Below are positions 21,666 through 34,716 of a DNA stretch of 64,000 bases, one piece after another (the first letter of the stretch is position 1; every line of letters starts with the position of its first letter). A program made the position numbers and the translations under genes. The notes below the pieces were generated by a model, which was not told where the DNA came from, did not search any database, and was given only the letters and a program-made list of their open reading frames with translations. Source of the DNA: Pseudisothecium myosuroides (Eukaryota > Streptophyta > Bryopsida > Hypnales > Lembophyllaceae); assembly GCA_951799445.1 (NCBI GenBank), contig OX637288.1, positions 44,903,288-44,967,287 on the forward strand. Reading direction: 5' to 3'.

Positions 21666-22320
21666 TATTGTAAGGAAGAAAGTATGAAAAGATATCCTTA
21701 ATCCCCATCTTTTATATATAAACTATATACTTTCAAATTTACCTTATAAATTTAGATGTTTGAACTCAAAACTTAAAATGTAGATACTTTTGACTTCAAG
21801 TATTGGAAATCTAAATTCTACAATTAATATTTGATGGAATAAAATGATTAAGATTTTGTTCTCTTTACTTTTGATACCCCTATTGGTGCCTATCATTAGT
21901 GGTGGAGATTTTTGTAAATTAAACACCTTACCAAGCATTAATAAGAAAACTCAATGACATTGTCCATTACATTGTTAAATAAATTATTATATGTCCTCAC
22001 AATAGAGAGATGCAAACAAAACGTTCAATAATGGTCTAAGGTCACCACCCTAAGCAAATAGAGTTCAACAATCTATACTTGTTCCACCAACATCATTTAT
22101 AAAAGATTCCAGATTTGTACACAATATTTCATTTTAGGAATAAACTTGTTAGTGTAATCTAAATATATATTTACAATAATAGCTTAAAGATTATTTTGGG
22201 TGGACAACAATCTATGTATTTTTAACCACTTGCATTATAAGAATATTTTTTCAAAGGATATAAGTAATTTTCTTGAGTTTTTTTGTTTTTTTATTTGCTT
22301 TCTAAGAACATAATATTATT

Positions 22321-23265
22321 AACCAATGTTGGGGGGGGGGGCTTTTGTTCCTCCCAAAAGTGGGAGCCTCTAATGTTGCAACTTCCCAACTAGAAATGAC
22401 TTTTAGCAACTTCCTAGTTAGACAATGACTCTTTACAAATTAATTCCTAATGATCCAAGTGACCAGAAAGTGGTCACTGCCTTTCTTTTTGAACTTAGTG
22501 TTCTCAAATTTTGAGTTTCTTTGAAAATAAAAATTATTTTTTGAAAATAGCCTGTGTTATAAATCTAATGGCAGTAGTTTCATCAAATTCCGAGTTGAAC
22601 TCCGCCTTGTGGAATTTAAAAAATTAAATTGAGTGGTGTGTAGTGTAGTTCATGGCTCATGTTTTTAGGTTTAGTTTGGGCATGGACTGAAAAGTCAACC
22701 AACCAATGGAATAGTTGTCCACCTCAAAAAGGGCAGATCCAAGGAGCTCAAGGAAAAATCCATTCTTGTTTTTTTTACAGATACTACTCTCATTTCAGTG
22801 ACCACTATGCATTGCTAGGTCCACCTAAACTTACAAAATGCTCAGAATGTTATGAATTTTTAGATGAGCATTTTCAACTCTCTTGTCTTTCACTGAGCAC
22901 AAAAGAGCCATCATTTCAAAATATTCTCACTAAGATATGCTCCATCAAAGTGCATTGCCCTATTTTTCCATTGATCCAATAAAACTTTAAACTTAAATAT
23001 CTACAAAACTGTGCAATCAAATAATCCAAATTTTTTTTAGATGCTCACTCTCAATGTGAACTACAAGATCCTATGGTTACATTCTATCCAGTCTAAAAAA
23101 AAATGAGCAAACAAATTACTAAAGTTCTTAGCAATTTTGGCCTATTTTGAAAGCTCAAGCTCCTTAAATCATTAGGAAATTAATCTAAATTCACTCCTAA
23201 AGATCCAAGGAGGAATTATCTCAATCTCTAAAAGGAAATGGTTTAGACCGGTGAACAATGTTAGG
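22321..23265. repeat. dispersed repeat, longer copy
   Basis: It starts with an ACCAATGTTGGGGGG stretch and a TTTTGTTCCTCCCAAAAGTG-like block, and ends with AATGGTTTAGACCGGTGAAC. Both ends recur in the same order at 26,128 and 26,831. Inside is a plus-strand frame at 22,659-22,982 rich in Cys and aromatic residues (piece KLTKCSECYEFLDEHFQ) that I do not recognise; it may be a relic of the element's coding part. Confidence 0.45.
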
Positions 23266-26127
23266 AGATTGTGGAGGTGGTGCGATGGAGGCTAAATACT
23301 CCATCCCCAACGACCATAAAAATGGCATCAAAACGTTGGCAAGGGAGCATAATTTCCCGGTGGAATTTTTTTGCATTGCCATCGGGGATCATGTGAACCA
23401 CACTCACACACTGATTTCAAGTGGCAGGCTCGAGTTGGTTGGTTGCGTTTCACCATCTTCACTTCCAGAACTTCACCGTCCAAGCAGCAAACTGGACAAT
23501 GGTCAGGTCTGGCAGACATAAGAAGCTTACCATCCAACTGAGGTGAAAGGCCGAAATTGTGGAAAAATCAAACTTTCGCAAGGAAGGAGACGCGGAAATA
23601 ATAACCGTGACAGTCAGTCACACAGCTGGACGAAGGCGACAACTCACATTTCATCAAATGCAGCGAGTTCTACCGCAGGAAGTCCCCAATCAATTCCAAA
23701 TCCAATAAATATCATGAGAAGTCTCAAAAAGTTCCCGTGCACATTGTTTTTAGCAAGAAGGGTCCTCCTCTTTTGCCTGTTTCAGTAGTTTCTTGTCTAC
23801 TTGGTTTCAACGCGGTTCACTTCATTGTCCAGCCTCACGGCTTGGTTGGTTTCGGTTTGGTTTCTTTAATGCAATAGTTCAGCCATTTGTTAAAAATAAA
23901 AAAAGTCCCTATGTGAACATAGAGCTCACTTTTTGAGTATAAGGTAACTACACCTAAAATTGCAAATATAAGCAATTCATTATGGTTCCCATTATTATAT
24001 TGAAAAACTTTTAGTTGGGTCTGTTGGTAGTCAAAAGGGGATTCTAGATTCTCTTAGAATGCATTTTTTGAACACTGTATGAATAAACTACAAATTGTAT
24101 TGAAAATAGGTATTTCTAAAACCGACCATGGACTCTCATGAGTAGTGGGAGTAAATTTTAGGGAAGAATCTAGTTTAGAAAGCAAGCAAAATTAGGTGTA
24201 GTTATCTTACCTCCAAAAAGGGATATAGAAAATTGCACTCACTTTTTTCTAGACATGGGTTAGAGTTAGTGGAGCTATTTTTGCTCACCATCATCTTTGG
24301 ACCCAAATTATCTTCTTCTAATATGAAAAGATGATAACTAGATAAAATAATTGACAAAATAAACTTTCACATATTTTGTCATTGATGTATGCAAATTGAT
24401 GCCCAATCACCTTATGACTACAATTATAGTAAAAAGGAGGTCCACGGACACCAAGCTACATAGATTTTGTAGCTTCCTAGCAGTTTGAAAAACTTTTTGC
24501 CTAATAATTAATTAAAGTGCAAAAAATAGCGAGGGAGCACAAAAAATAATATATTAAAATTGAATTTTTTTTAAATTATAATTAAAATAAGTTAGGCATT
24601 CATCCAAGTTGTTCTTACAATTTTGGGATGGTTTCTATTATTTTCATCTAAGGCACCCGCATTTTACCTAAATCCTTGCCTTGACTTCTAATTCTTAAAC
24701 TCTCTACTTTATGTGTGAAGGTTTTGCAAACTTATCTCTCACAAAGGTTGTTGCATGTGAGAGATAAGTTTGTTTGTGAGAGATCGTGCTTTGAAACGTT
24801 TGGTCAAAATGGAGAGGCAAAAAAATTTATAACATATGTTTAACATATGTTTACAATTATTGACAAAGAAGAGATGCAAGATTTTATGGAGTGTGTTGAA
24901 TTTCTATAAATTAGGCAATCTTTTAATAAAGATATATTATGGGGGGGCAAACTAGGTTACTTAGTATTTTTTTTCAAAAATTAGGGAGTGTTTTCATTAT
25001 TTATTTTCTAACCAAGCTCTAGGAAGCTAGAGGACCAAGAGCATAGGCCTCCTTTCTAACTACTTGTATTGTATGGATCCATCTAAAAGTGAGAGAAGTC
25101 TTGACTGGTTGTAGTGTAAACACCAAATAAAAAAAATCTTCTAGACCACTTCACTAATATTAAAGAGAGTTTTGGCTTTACATTGTGGTGGAGAAGAGGC
25201 AAAGAGACAGCTAATGCTATTTGATATAGAGGAAGCCTCAATGACATGTCTAAGATATGCCACGATGAAAAGACAATAAATGAATATGGAGTTCTATAGA
25301 GGCCAAGTTTTTTTGGGGGGGAGGGTGAATCTGCCCAAGAAACTTTATTTCCATAAAACTTTCTTTACAAAAAAAGTTGCCATATGGGTAGCCATATCGT
25401 TTTTCATCAATGCTTGAAGTTCTCCACCCAACAAATCTTGGCCATAGTATAAATCCAATCTGGTGAAGAACAAAATTTCTTCCAATCATATTGCTCCATT
25501 TTCCTACAATTCTTAACCAATGCACTTTTTCACTATGATAGTGTAAAAGCAACCTTTAGATAAACATGATTCAAGGCTTCAATAATACCAATATCTTTAG
25601 CTGAAAATGACTTACATAAGAAAAAAAGGAATTCCAATCTTTTTTCGTGAATTAAGACTTTGTTCATTTAGGGTCCTATATCAAGGGCTTGCATACTCAA
25701 ACATCTTATTGTCAACCATATCAAATCCTTCATTAGAAAAAAAGCCTTCAAATACAATAGTTGCAACTTGGAATCCAAAATTATAAAATGATTAATTTGT
25801 ACCGGGGTCACAAAAGTGACCCATTCCTATAGCTAAAATCTGACTGGATGAGTGCGAAGCAGAGGAACTTCAATAATAAGCCAACTTAGAGGGTCATGTT
25901 ATGCTGGTTAGGCCCATGGCCCATGTGAGACAAACTACCTTAACAAAAACATCCACCCTTCCATGTTGTCATGCCCAATGGCTTATGTTCTTGGAGGCCA
26001 AAAGGATGGTGAAAAGTTAAATTAACCACAAAACCATACATAATTTTTATATCAATTTTTGCACTAGGAACATGTAGTCAACTTTTCTAGAAAGTGAGCT
26101 ATTTCGAGGTGACAAACATTATAACAT
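23266..26127. other. spacer with a GC-richer island at 23.26-23.88 kb
   Basis: At 23,328-23,537 a minus-strand frame contains a Cys-rich piece (DHCPVCC ... CHLKSVCECGSH), and the complementary strand is also open; neither is supported by homology I recognise. The end of the island (23,820-23,900) resembles 20,751-20,830. A 16-bp-arm hairpin (AAACTTATCTCTCACA) lies at 24,728-24,771. The rest is AT-rich with no visible gene. Confidence 0.35.
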
Positions 26128-26831
26128 TATCAACCAACGCTCGGGGGTTCTTTTTGCTCCCCAAAAGTGTGAGCTTCCTAGCATTGCAATTTCCCTATCC
26201 AATAAGGATGACAAGCACCAAGCCAATGAATCAACTAGCCACTAATATCGACAAGGTCATAAGCCAATGAATCAACCGCCTATTGACATTGATAAGCACA
26301 TCATAAGCCAATGAATCACCCCCCCATTGACATGCACATAAGCTGATGAACCAAATGGCCACTAACATTAATAAGTACATGAGCCAATGAAACAACATGC
26401 CACTGACACTAACAAGCACATGAGTGAATAAATTAGCCACAAACTAACATTAGCAAACATATGAGCGAATGAATTAGCTACTCACTAACACTAGCAAGCA
26501 TATGAGCAAATGAATTAGCCACCCACTAACACTAACAAGCACATGAGCAAATATATTAGCCGGCCATTGACACTAACAACTACATGAGCTAATGAATCAG
26601 TCATCTACCGACACTATCAAGGACATGAATCAATGAATTAGTTAGCTAGTGACACACACAAGCACATGAGCCAATAAATCAATAGGCTAGTGATATTGAA
26701 AACACATGAGCCAATGAATCAGCAAACCAATGACACTGGATATTTTAATTTAATTAATTTCTAAGGATCCCAAGAGGGATTATCCTACTTTCTATAGGGT
26801 AATGGTTTAGGTTGGTTAACAATGTTATGAT
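26128..26831. repeat. dispersed repeat, shorter copy, with embedded minisatellite
   Basis: The ends match those of the 22,321-23,265 copy. The interior from about 26,215 to 26,735 is a degenerate tandem array of a ~55-bp unit with the core AGCACATGAGCCAATGAATC followed by a CACTAACACTAACA-like stretch, about nine to ten copies. Confidence 0.6.
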
Positions 26832-28279
26832 CATCTTACAAATGACAAATTTGATTTAAATCTCAATTTTCATTCTCAAAAAACTTAATCTATATGATCA
26901 CTTTTCATCCATTTGAGGTGCTTTCAATCCACTTGACCATCCTCCATATAGATCCCACTCAAAATTTGTAGAAAAAATTGTGCATAAGAGTGCACGTGCC
27001 TTGTATCTATTTTATCAAAAATACTTGAATTAAAATAGTCATATTCTTAAATGTGATTTATAAATTCTGCAAAGTTATTTTAAATAGAAGTTCAATATAC
27101 AAATTACACCAATACATGAAGTTGAAAGGTCAAACAACTTTTTGAATCCTTTTTGCAAAATTTAAATAATTATTTTCTAAAACTTACAATTCTACATGAA
27201 TGCAAAATGGATGCAAAAACAAACTTAATTGTCTTTACAGACTATTTGTAGTCCGTAGTTCATGAATTTGCAAATTTTTCAAATCATCATTTTAAACAAT
27301 TTTAATTTCATTTACCATTCCAATGTATCTGGGACCTTTTCTTCAAATTGGATGTAGAAAAGGCTTCAATGACGTGATAGTGGCTTAAAAAATCATCTTA
27401 AAAAATGATTTTGGAAATGGCTATAAAAGTAAAAATGATTTTAACTATATAAAGTGGTCATTTTTCAAATTCAATCATTTCAAAGCAATCAATTTAGAGT
27501 TGTCATATTGGCCAACATTATAAGTTATTTTATAATTTAAATGTTAACTGTTTTAGATTTTAATATCTATAAATATCGTATCACTCTTTTAAAGGAAACA
27601 AATCTCTAATATACTTGTTACTCTGACCACAAGGCAAAATTGTGCATTGTGAGTTGAATATTAGTGAAATTCAAAAATAAGATCAACTTATCAAAGAAAT
27701 AGACAATTTAAATTTTTGTTTTTGTTCCACACAAATAAAACACGTGTAAAACACATATAAAATATATGAATTTTCTAATTTTAAATTTCCAATATTATGT
27801 ATTACAAGCCTCATAATTTATATATTTTCATTTTTTAGTTTGTGAATATACAACCTTGCTATTTGGCTACAATTATAGTGAGAGAAGTTTCATCCATGCC
27901 CCTCCAGTAAACTGCAAGCTAAGCACGATGGAAGAAATCAATAGAGGTTGAAAATCAATGGTGTAGTTAATAAATTTGCAAAGAGACTCATCTACCCATG
28001 TGTATGGTTGCCTAGGAGCAATTTTTACCAGTACACTAGTGCAAAAAACAAGTTTATAAAACCTCCACAAATATCGACAACACCATGCGAGTGAATAGAT
28101 GCAATTTTCTCCAATGTTGATCAAACCGTAAGATTAACTTACAAACGAAGCATACTGACAAGGCCAAGAGGATGCATGCATAACATTGGATAATCAAACA
28201 ATGGTCCTCTTTATGCTACGAAGGTATTATGCCCCCCTAGATGCCTAGGAGTGAGTTATTAGTTAGTTCAAGGAGTGGG
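26832..28279. other. AT-rich spacer
   Basis: No ORF, splice structure or strong repeat was seen. A short minus-strand frame at 27,873-28,124 has no recognisable features. Confidence 0.4.
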
Positions 28280-29140
28280 GTTGGCTGAAGAGCTATAAAA
28301 GACAATTTTGTTTATTATAGGGGCCTCTTTTCAAGGGTGCAAAAGGGAGGCTAAACAATGTTATGTGTGCCAAAGTCATACTTCTAGCGACATATTAGGT
28401 AGGGAGTCCATTACTGACTTCTACCCAATGTAGTACAAGTCTACATCAATTCAACATTTCAAGGCTTGCATTATACCCCTAAACAAACAAATCCCTTCCC
28501 CATGGCTCCATTCCAACAACCTTGATACGTACTTATTCCACCAACCCCTAGAGATGCCAATTATTTTATATGGCTAAAAAGCCATACAAGAGAATTTGGA
28601 TTACTGTAGGGATCCTCTTTTCAAGGGTGCGAAAGGGACCCCTATCTCATTGGTAAACAATGTTATATTTACCAAAGTCGTACTTCTAGCGACATGTTAG
28701 GTAGGGAATCCATTACTGACCCCTACCCAATTTTGTACAAAATTACATCAATCCAACATTTCAAAGCTTGCCTTATATCCCTGAACAAACAAATCCCTCC
28801 CCCATTCCAACAACCTTGATGGCTACTTACTGGATCGACCCTTAGAGATGCCAATTGTCTTACATGGCTGAGGAGCCATACAAGACAATTTGATTCACTG
28901 TAGGGGACCTCTTTTCAAAGGTGCAAAAGGGACACTTGCCTCATCAGTAAACATTGTTATATATTCCAAAATTGTGCTTCTAGCGACATGTTAGGTAGGG
29001 AGTCCATTACTGACCCCTACCCAATTTTTTGCAAATCTACGTCAATCCAACATTTCAAGGCCCGCTTTTATTCCCGCACAAATAAATCCCTCCCCCATTC
29101 CAACAACCTTGATGCCTACTTATTGGGCTGACTGCTGGAG
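28280..29140. repeat. three tandem copies of a ~300-bp unit
   Basis: The landmark CTTCTAGCGACATGTTAGGT recurs at about 28,383, 28,684 and 28,978, giving spacings of about 301 and 294 bp. Each unit also carries CCTCTTTTCAAGGGTGC, AACAATGTTAT and CATTCCAACAACCTTGAT in the same order. Copies differ by scattered substitutions, so the array is not recent. No coding frame is shared. Confidence 0.8.
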
Positions 29141-32100
29141 ATGCTCTCACTGTACAATACAGCACCCATTTATGAAAAAACAGAACCCTGGCCATGTATT
29201 TTGGGCCCACTGTTCCAAAATCCTCCAATTTGAAGATTGCTTATGTTTCTATCTGGAGGACCTCAATTGGGGCAATTGAGGCTCATTGGACTATTGGAGG
29301 CATTTTGAAACCAAATTTAGAACAATCTGGTTGCTATAAAGGGGCTCTTTTGGACCTTTTTAAAAGATACATGGAAAGCATGCCATTGTATGGGGCCCTA
29401 TTACCCTACATATCCTACAACTAGGAGCCACATGTACATACAACAACCCAATCAATTAAATAAGGTACTCTGCTCTTGAAGCGACCTATTAAGAGCTGGT
29501 TGCATTTGGGGAGAAGCTAAACTCTTTGAAAACAATTTTTACTAAATTTTTGTAGGAAGAAGAAATGGAATGGGCATCAAACACAACTGGGTTCATAATT
29601 TTTTCGGACCTTTGTGGAAATAGTTATGAATTTTTGAAGTTGAAATGAAGTGGTCACTAAAAGTAATCTCCTCATAAAATGTATTCTATTGGTACACTGA
29701 AGACAACAAATGTACCTGTGTTTTAGAGGTCACTTTTAGAATAGGATTGCTTTTAGAGCGCCGTACTTTTACAAGGTTCATTTTCCTTCAGGAAGCATAG
29801 AAACAACCTTGCTTGAAATACATGGAAGCCATTTACTTGGCTTGTGGATGGTTTCAAATGAATAAAACTGGATGAAGGGCTTCATTTTTCATCCATCTCC
29901 AAAAAAATTTGCTTACTCTTTGTCTATGTTCGGGGAGAACAACTGGTTAGTTCATTGTTAGTTGGTGGAATTGGGAAAATACTCATTTGCAATTTTGAAA
30001 ACATTGGTAAAAAAATCTATGAAATTTTTATTTAGAACTTAAAAAATAAAAAAATGGCTTCGCTAATTAGAAGAATGGTTCAATATGGGAATTAAAGAAA
30101 AATAGCTTGTCAAACTCAAAAAATATCCCAAACATTGTTGCATGGCTGGGGTAGGCAGTGTTCAAAATTCCTTCATTGAGATGGATGTTTTGTACAAAAT
30201 GAGATGCTTTGTACTACACAAAAATAATCTCAATAATCAATTGAGTATATTTTCCATCACTACATTGTTTAGATTTTTGTAGTATTTTATTAGGAATCAA
30301 GAGGATATTCAAGATTATCTTGTATATGAAATTTTAAACACTACATGGATAAACTATGATTTCTTAAAGTATTGATAATAGGTATATTGAAATAGATCCT
30401 AGTCTCTTATCAATAGCTTGCATTTTAAGCAATAATTTGTAAATGATGGTTTGAAAAACATGTATCAACTCATAGTGAATTTTGGCAACTCAAAATCTAA
30501 TTATTTTGTTGTAAGTTGTCTCAATATTTTTTGTAGGATTGAGTTGTATAAGAGTTGCCTTTGAAAATTACAAATAATAAGATGAGCTCTGTATCCGAGT
30601 AAATAAACAGTCTACTGGATGTGGTCTTGACAAGTGTTCTAGGTTGTAATCCTTTTATATAATTTTTATGTTTGTTTTGTTTTATTTTTTATTTGAGATG
30701 CAATTTTTTTTGTTTAATCAATAAATAGAAGGTGGTAAGTATTGAAATTGCCTATATTCTAAAGGTGTCATCAAATACAAAGTTACATATTGGATTGTTT
30801 TGCAAAGCAACAAGTATTGAATAACATGTGGCGATTAGATGAAAACAATCCATAGCCCTACAATATCCCCCCTTCTTAGGTTAAAAAAACCACAACCATT
30901 GATCTCCTTACAAAAAAATGCCCCCCTCCCCTCCAATGCCATCGAGCCGCATTTAAAAGTAAACAATTGCCCTTAATTGTGTTGTCCTGAGAGATGATCT
31001 TGGTTGTCGAGAAGATTAGGTTTGGCGCTCTTCTTTGACAAAATTGTTGGTTGTATCTAATCCTTGTACTTTATACTTTAATTTGAATTTTGGGTACAAG
31101 TAATTCTTCGTCTTTCATTTCCTATTTACTGTTTTATGGCTAAAAAGATCTGTATTGGCGTTGACTCGGTGATTTGCAACAAATTTGTCATCAGGACTTG
31201 AAGCTGGAAAGCATGTTGTTTGATGCAAAGCCCTAACCTTGGTTGAAGATCTACAATTTTGGTTACTCAAAGGTCAATTGAGCCGATTTTTTGGGTGCAT
31301 GATGCAGTGCTCGCTAGTAATTGAATTCCAAGCCTCCATCAGCTCCAATGAATTAGAAGTTGCAAGGTTGCTTTCGTGCTTGTGTTGAGTCCTTTATTGT
31401 TGCGCTTGTAGTCCTCTTTGTTGCACTCTCAATCCAAGTTGACAGTGGAAAACCTTGCGTCTATGCTCCCGAGGTGCTGTCGAAGAAATAAGACGATGGT
31501 AAGGTGAGCATCCGTTTGTAGTTTTGGATGAGTGGCTTTTGATAGTTTGGATTGTTGGTGTTGATGGTTAGAATGTTGAATTTCTGGAAGACCGTTGGAG
31601 TAAGTGGAATTGCCTATTGGGATTTGTCATGTTCATGATTTACACACATTTCAGCTGCCTAGGTTTGGAACATTAGGTGTTTGACATTGGTTCCGGGTTC
31701 ATCATGGTTGAATAAAGTTTTAGAGGAGTTTTTTTTATTTTTTTATATGGTTTACATGGGTGCAACATTGAAGAATTGAGTCAGGGTAGTTTTTCCCTTA
31801 GGGTGGGCATTTAGGATGAACATGGTGTAGTGATTAGAAAATCAATGTCAAGAGCTCCAATGACTTGTTTTTGGAATGATATTGATTAGGCCGCAAGGTA
31901 TTACCTTATTCTTCAGTGCATTGTTCCTCCATAAGCATTTGTCTCATTCCCGTTATTGTGTTAACAATTTTTTTAATTTAGATCACTATGAATTAGGGTT
32001 TGGTTTGCAATGTTGTGTTAGATATCTACTTGTATTTTTCCTTATTTTTTCACATGAAATTGTAGCTATAGTGATGCTACACAAGAAGCATAATATTGGA

Positions 32101-32459
32101 AATATATTTAAGGGTTTACTCCATCAAGGGTGGTCAATTTTTCTATTGTATTATAACAAAATATGATTAAAAAAACCGCACTCAAAATCGAGTGCAATTT
32201 TTCTTAGCATGTTTTGTTATGGTGTTAGTTGGGCGAGTTAGAAGGCTTTTCCAAACACATATATATATTTGTATTTGTATTTGTTATTCATTTTCACCTG
32301 TATATTTGTATTTCAGAATGCTTTTCTCTTCACCAACGTACAATTTCAGGAATCAGAAGGGGACAAAGAAGGAGAAGAAGACAGTGACATTGAAGTTGAG
32401 GTTGTTCAAGAAATTAGATCTTAGGGTTTTGCATACTCGTTTGTAGAGATTAGGATTTA
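29141..32459. other. repeat-derived spacer, no gene recognised
   Basis: Short frames at 29,194-29,424 and 31,876-32,166 (plus) lack recognisable motifs or splice sites. 30,950-31,700 is less AT-rich and could hold transcribed sequence, but nothing can be named. Confidence 0.35.
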
Positions 32460-33120
32460 AAAATTAATGATGACTATGGTTTTTTTATAAACACCTTTGG
32501 TGCATTTCTTTGAATAATTTTTTTTAAGTTCTTATTTCAAAAAAAGAGTATTGAATCCCTTAGAAAATCTAATTCTAAATGTTTTTCATCAAATGAAAAA
32601 ATGACTAGTGTACACCTTTCAAAATTCGTATAGAAGCTTTCTAGCCAATGGAAAAATGACACATGTACCCATTCACAATGAATGGAAAAATGGCTCATGT
32701 ACTACTTGTGTTATTCATGTGTGGTTTGGATAAGAAAACAATTGGTTTATCACAATGTGTTCAAAAGACACAAATAACCACAATCAATTGTGAGCATGAC
32801 ACTTTTGTGAGTGCTCGATAGACACAAACAAACAATGTATATTAGAAGTTTGTTTGTGTTTGTGTCTTTTAAGCACATTGTGACAAAACATTTGTTTTTT
32901 GTGCAAACCATACATGAATAATACAAAGGGTACACGTGTCATTTTCCATTGGTTGTAAAGCTTTTTCAAATTTTTAAAAGGGGTATTCAAGTCATTTTTC
33001 TATTGATTGTAAAATTTTTACATTTAAAAATTCTCAAAGGGATACACCTGTAGTTTTTTTAAAATGAACTTCAAAATTTTCATTCACAAGTGTTTAAAAA
33101 AACCTCAATGTCATCATATA
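32460..33120. mobile_element. ~650-bp foldback element
   Basis: The two halves are imperfect inverted copies of roughly 300 bp each, meeting near 32,810-32,850. Matching landmarks in order: AATGATGACTATGG with CCTCAATGTCATCAT; GCCAATGGAAAAATGACAC with GTGTCATTTTCCATTGG; TTATCACAATGTGTTC with AAGCACATTGTGACAA; and AAAGACACAAATAACC with its complement. The weak ORFs around 32,750-32,990 are by-products of the fold. MITE or foldback-type transposon; target duplication not resolved. Confidence 0.65.
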
Positions 33121-34423
33121 TTTAGCTTGTAATTTCTTAGTTTTATTCAAAGCTTAATTTTTCAACCCTAAACCCTAATCTCTTCTTGAAACAATCTCAT
33201 ATGTGTTTGTTTCATGCTTGCAAGATTGTCATTGCAGTCTTAATACTATAATCTTCTTTGAGGTTATAGCCTACGCACATACAACCAAAATGCAAAACTA
33301 TAAGAAGAACAAATCTTGCTTTTGAGTATGAAAATCAACAAAGTAGTGAAGACTCTAGGATTTATTCAAAATAAAACTTGTTTGTACCTATATTCAAATT
33401 TGAAGCTAGAATGTATCTAACACAAGCTCTAGTTTAATTTTGGCCATTGCATATCTGTGAATAATATCCAAGACGCAAAATAGCTCTGTGAGGCTAGGTA
33501 ATTTAGTGCTATGTGCAAGATGATCACCACTCGTCCAATATCATCATCTTTAAACCATCAATTTGTTGTAAAATATATGATGCAATATTATATAGTTTGA
33601 ATTAATGTCCCAAACATGATAGGTCTGTGAGTTTAATCTCATCTCATTGTACAGGCATTCCAGAAAAGATTTCTAAATAACTGGCACCTACTACAATCGT
33701 AAGGTTTAGAAAACATTACATTGCCAAAGTCAAACACTAATTGCTAACAATTGGTGCACAAAACTTGAGATTGAACATAAATGACAAGGGGAGCTTGTAT
33801 GTCTTTGGATCATTGTCCAGCACAAATTGACATGCATATTGCAAAAATTGTAGACACCCAGTCAGACTCACTTTCTCTTTGTTAATTTCCATGTGCACGG
33901 CATTGTTGACAAAATTTTAGACCCTAATTGTAAAAAGTTGAAGAACCTAAAAAATCCTTAATTGTCAATGATGTGTGGAAAGGCCTTGCAATGCTATACA
34001 ATTTCTTCTACAAGAGACATTTCTTTCAGCTATCTCTTCCATAGTGTTAAATAAAATTAGTCACTAGATAGCAAGGTCATGTAGGGAGAACGGTTTGTTA
34101 TTTTGTGTATGGCCATATGGAACTTTGCTTGTAGATCTAAGACCAGATTAGAGAGTTTTTTAGGTAGGGCAAATGCACAAAGAGTTTGGACATTTTTGAG
34201 TGAGACCACATTTCATGTTGTGCAATCAATATTGGCTAACTTACATGTATCAACATGTTGCCACTTATATTCTTCGTGTGAGGTGCATGACTAAGCTAGG
34301 TCAAGTTTTGATACCTGATCACCTCAATTGAAGCTTTTATCTATCATAGGCTTGGCCAACCACTAGTCTTTTGACTTTGTTGCTTCATTTGTGGTTATTT
34401 CATGTGTTTCTAAGTATGTATTG
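33121..34423. other. AT-rich spacer before the integrase relic
   Basis: No intact gene. The part after about 34,000 may contain more decayed retroelement sequence upstream of the integrase relic, in changing frames. Confidence 0.35.
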
Positions 34424-34611
34424 GTGATGTTGGAGTATTTCAATGAGGGAATTGAATTTATAACATTACCATGTAACTCTTTAGAGTTGGCGGCTATGGC
34501 TTTTCTTGATTGTATTTTGGCACATTTTGAAGCACATGCTGAGGTGTTGACAGATCAAGGGTAAGACTTCCTTGGTATATTTGAAGAATTGGCACTAAGA
34601 CCCTAATAAAT
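34424..34611 (+). pseudogene. Ty3/gypsy integrase relic
   Basis: A frame starting VMLEYFNEGIEFITLPCNS and continuing through ILAHFEAHAEVLTDQG, stop, DFLGIFEELA matches the integrase core of Ty3/gypsy retrotransposons around the second catalytic Asp (the VLTDQG motif with F-EF-EL after it). A TAA at 34,562 replaces the residue normally next to the motif. The 3' sequence soon runs into stops and is cut by the TTAA-family element at 34,717. No LTRs or reverse transcriptase were identified. Confidence 0.6.
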
Positions 34612-34716
34612 CAGATGACTAATTAATGTCATTAATGAAAGCCACATTCCTTCTTGCATTTTCCCTCTTCAATATGAATGTCTTTTATGCAACTCTAAAA
34701 TCATATGTACTTGTTT

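Noticed and set aside
23258..23537. Cys-rich minus-strand frame that might be a zinc finger
   Set aside because: Cysteine spacing fits no finger family I can name, the opposite strand is equally open, and no exon partners were found.
32750..32990. Small minus-strand frames
   Set aside because: They lie in the loop and arms of the foldback element and have no domain or start context.
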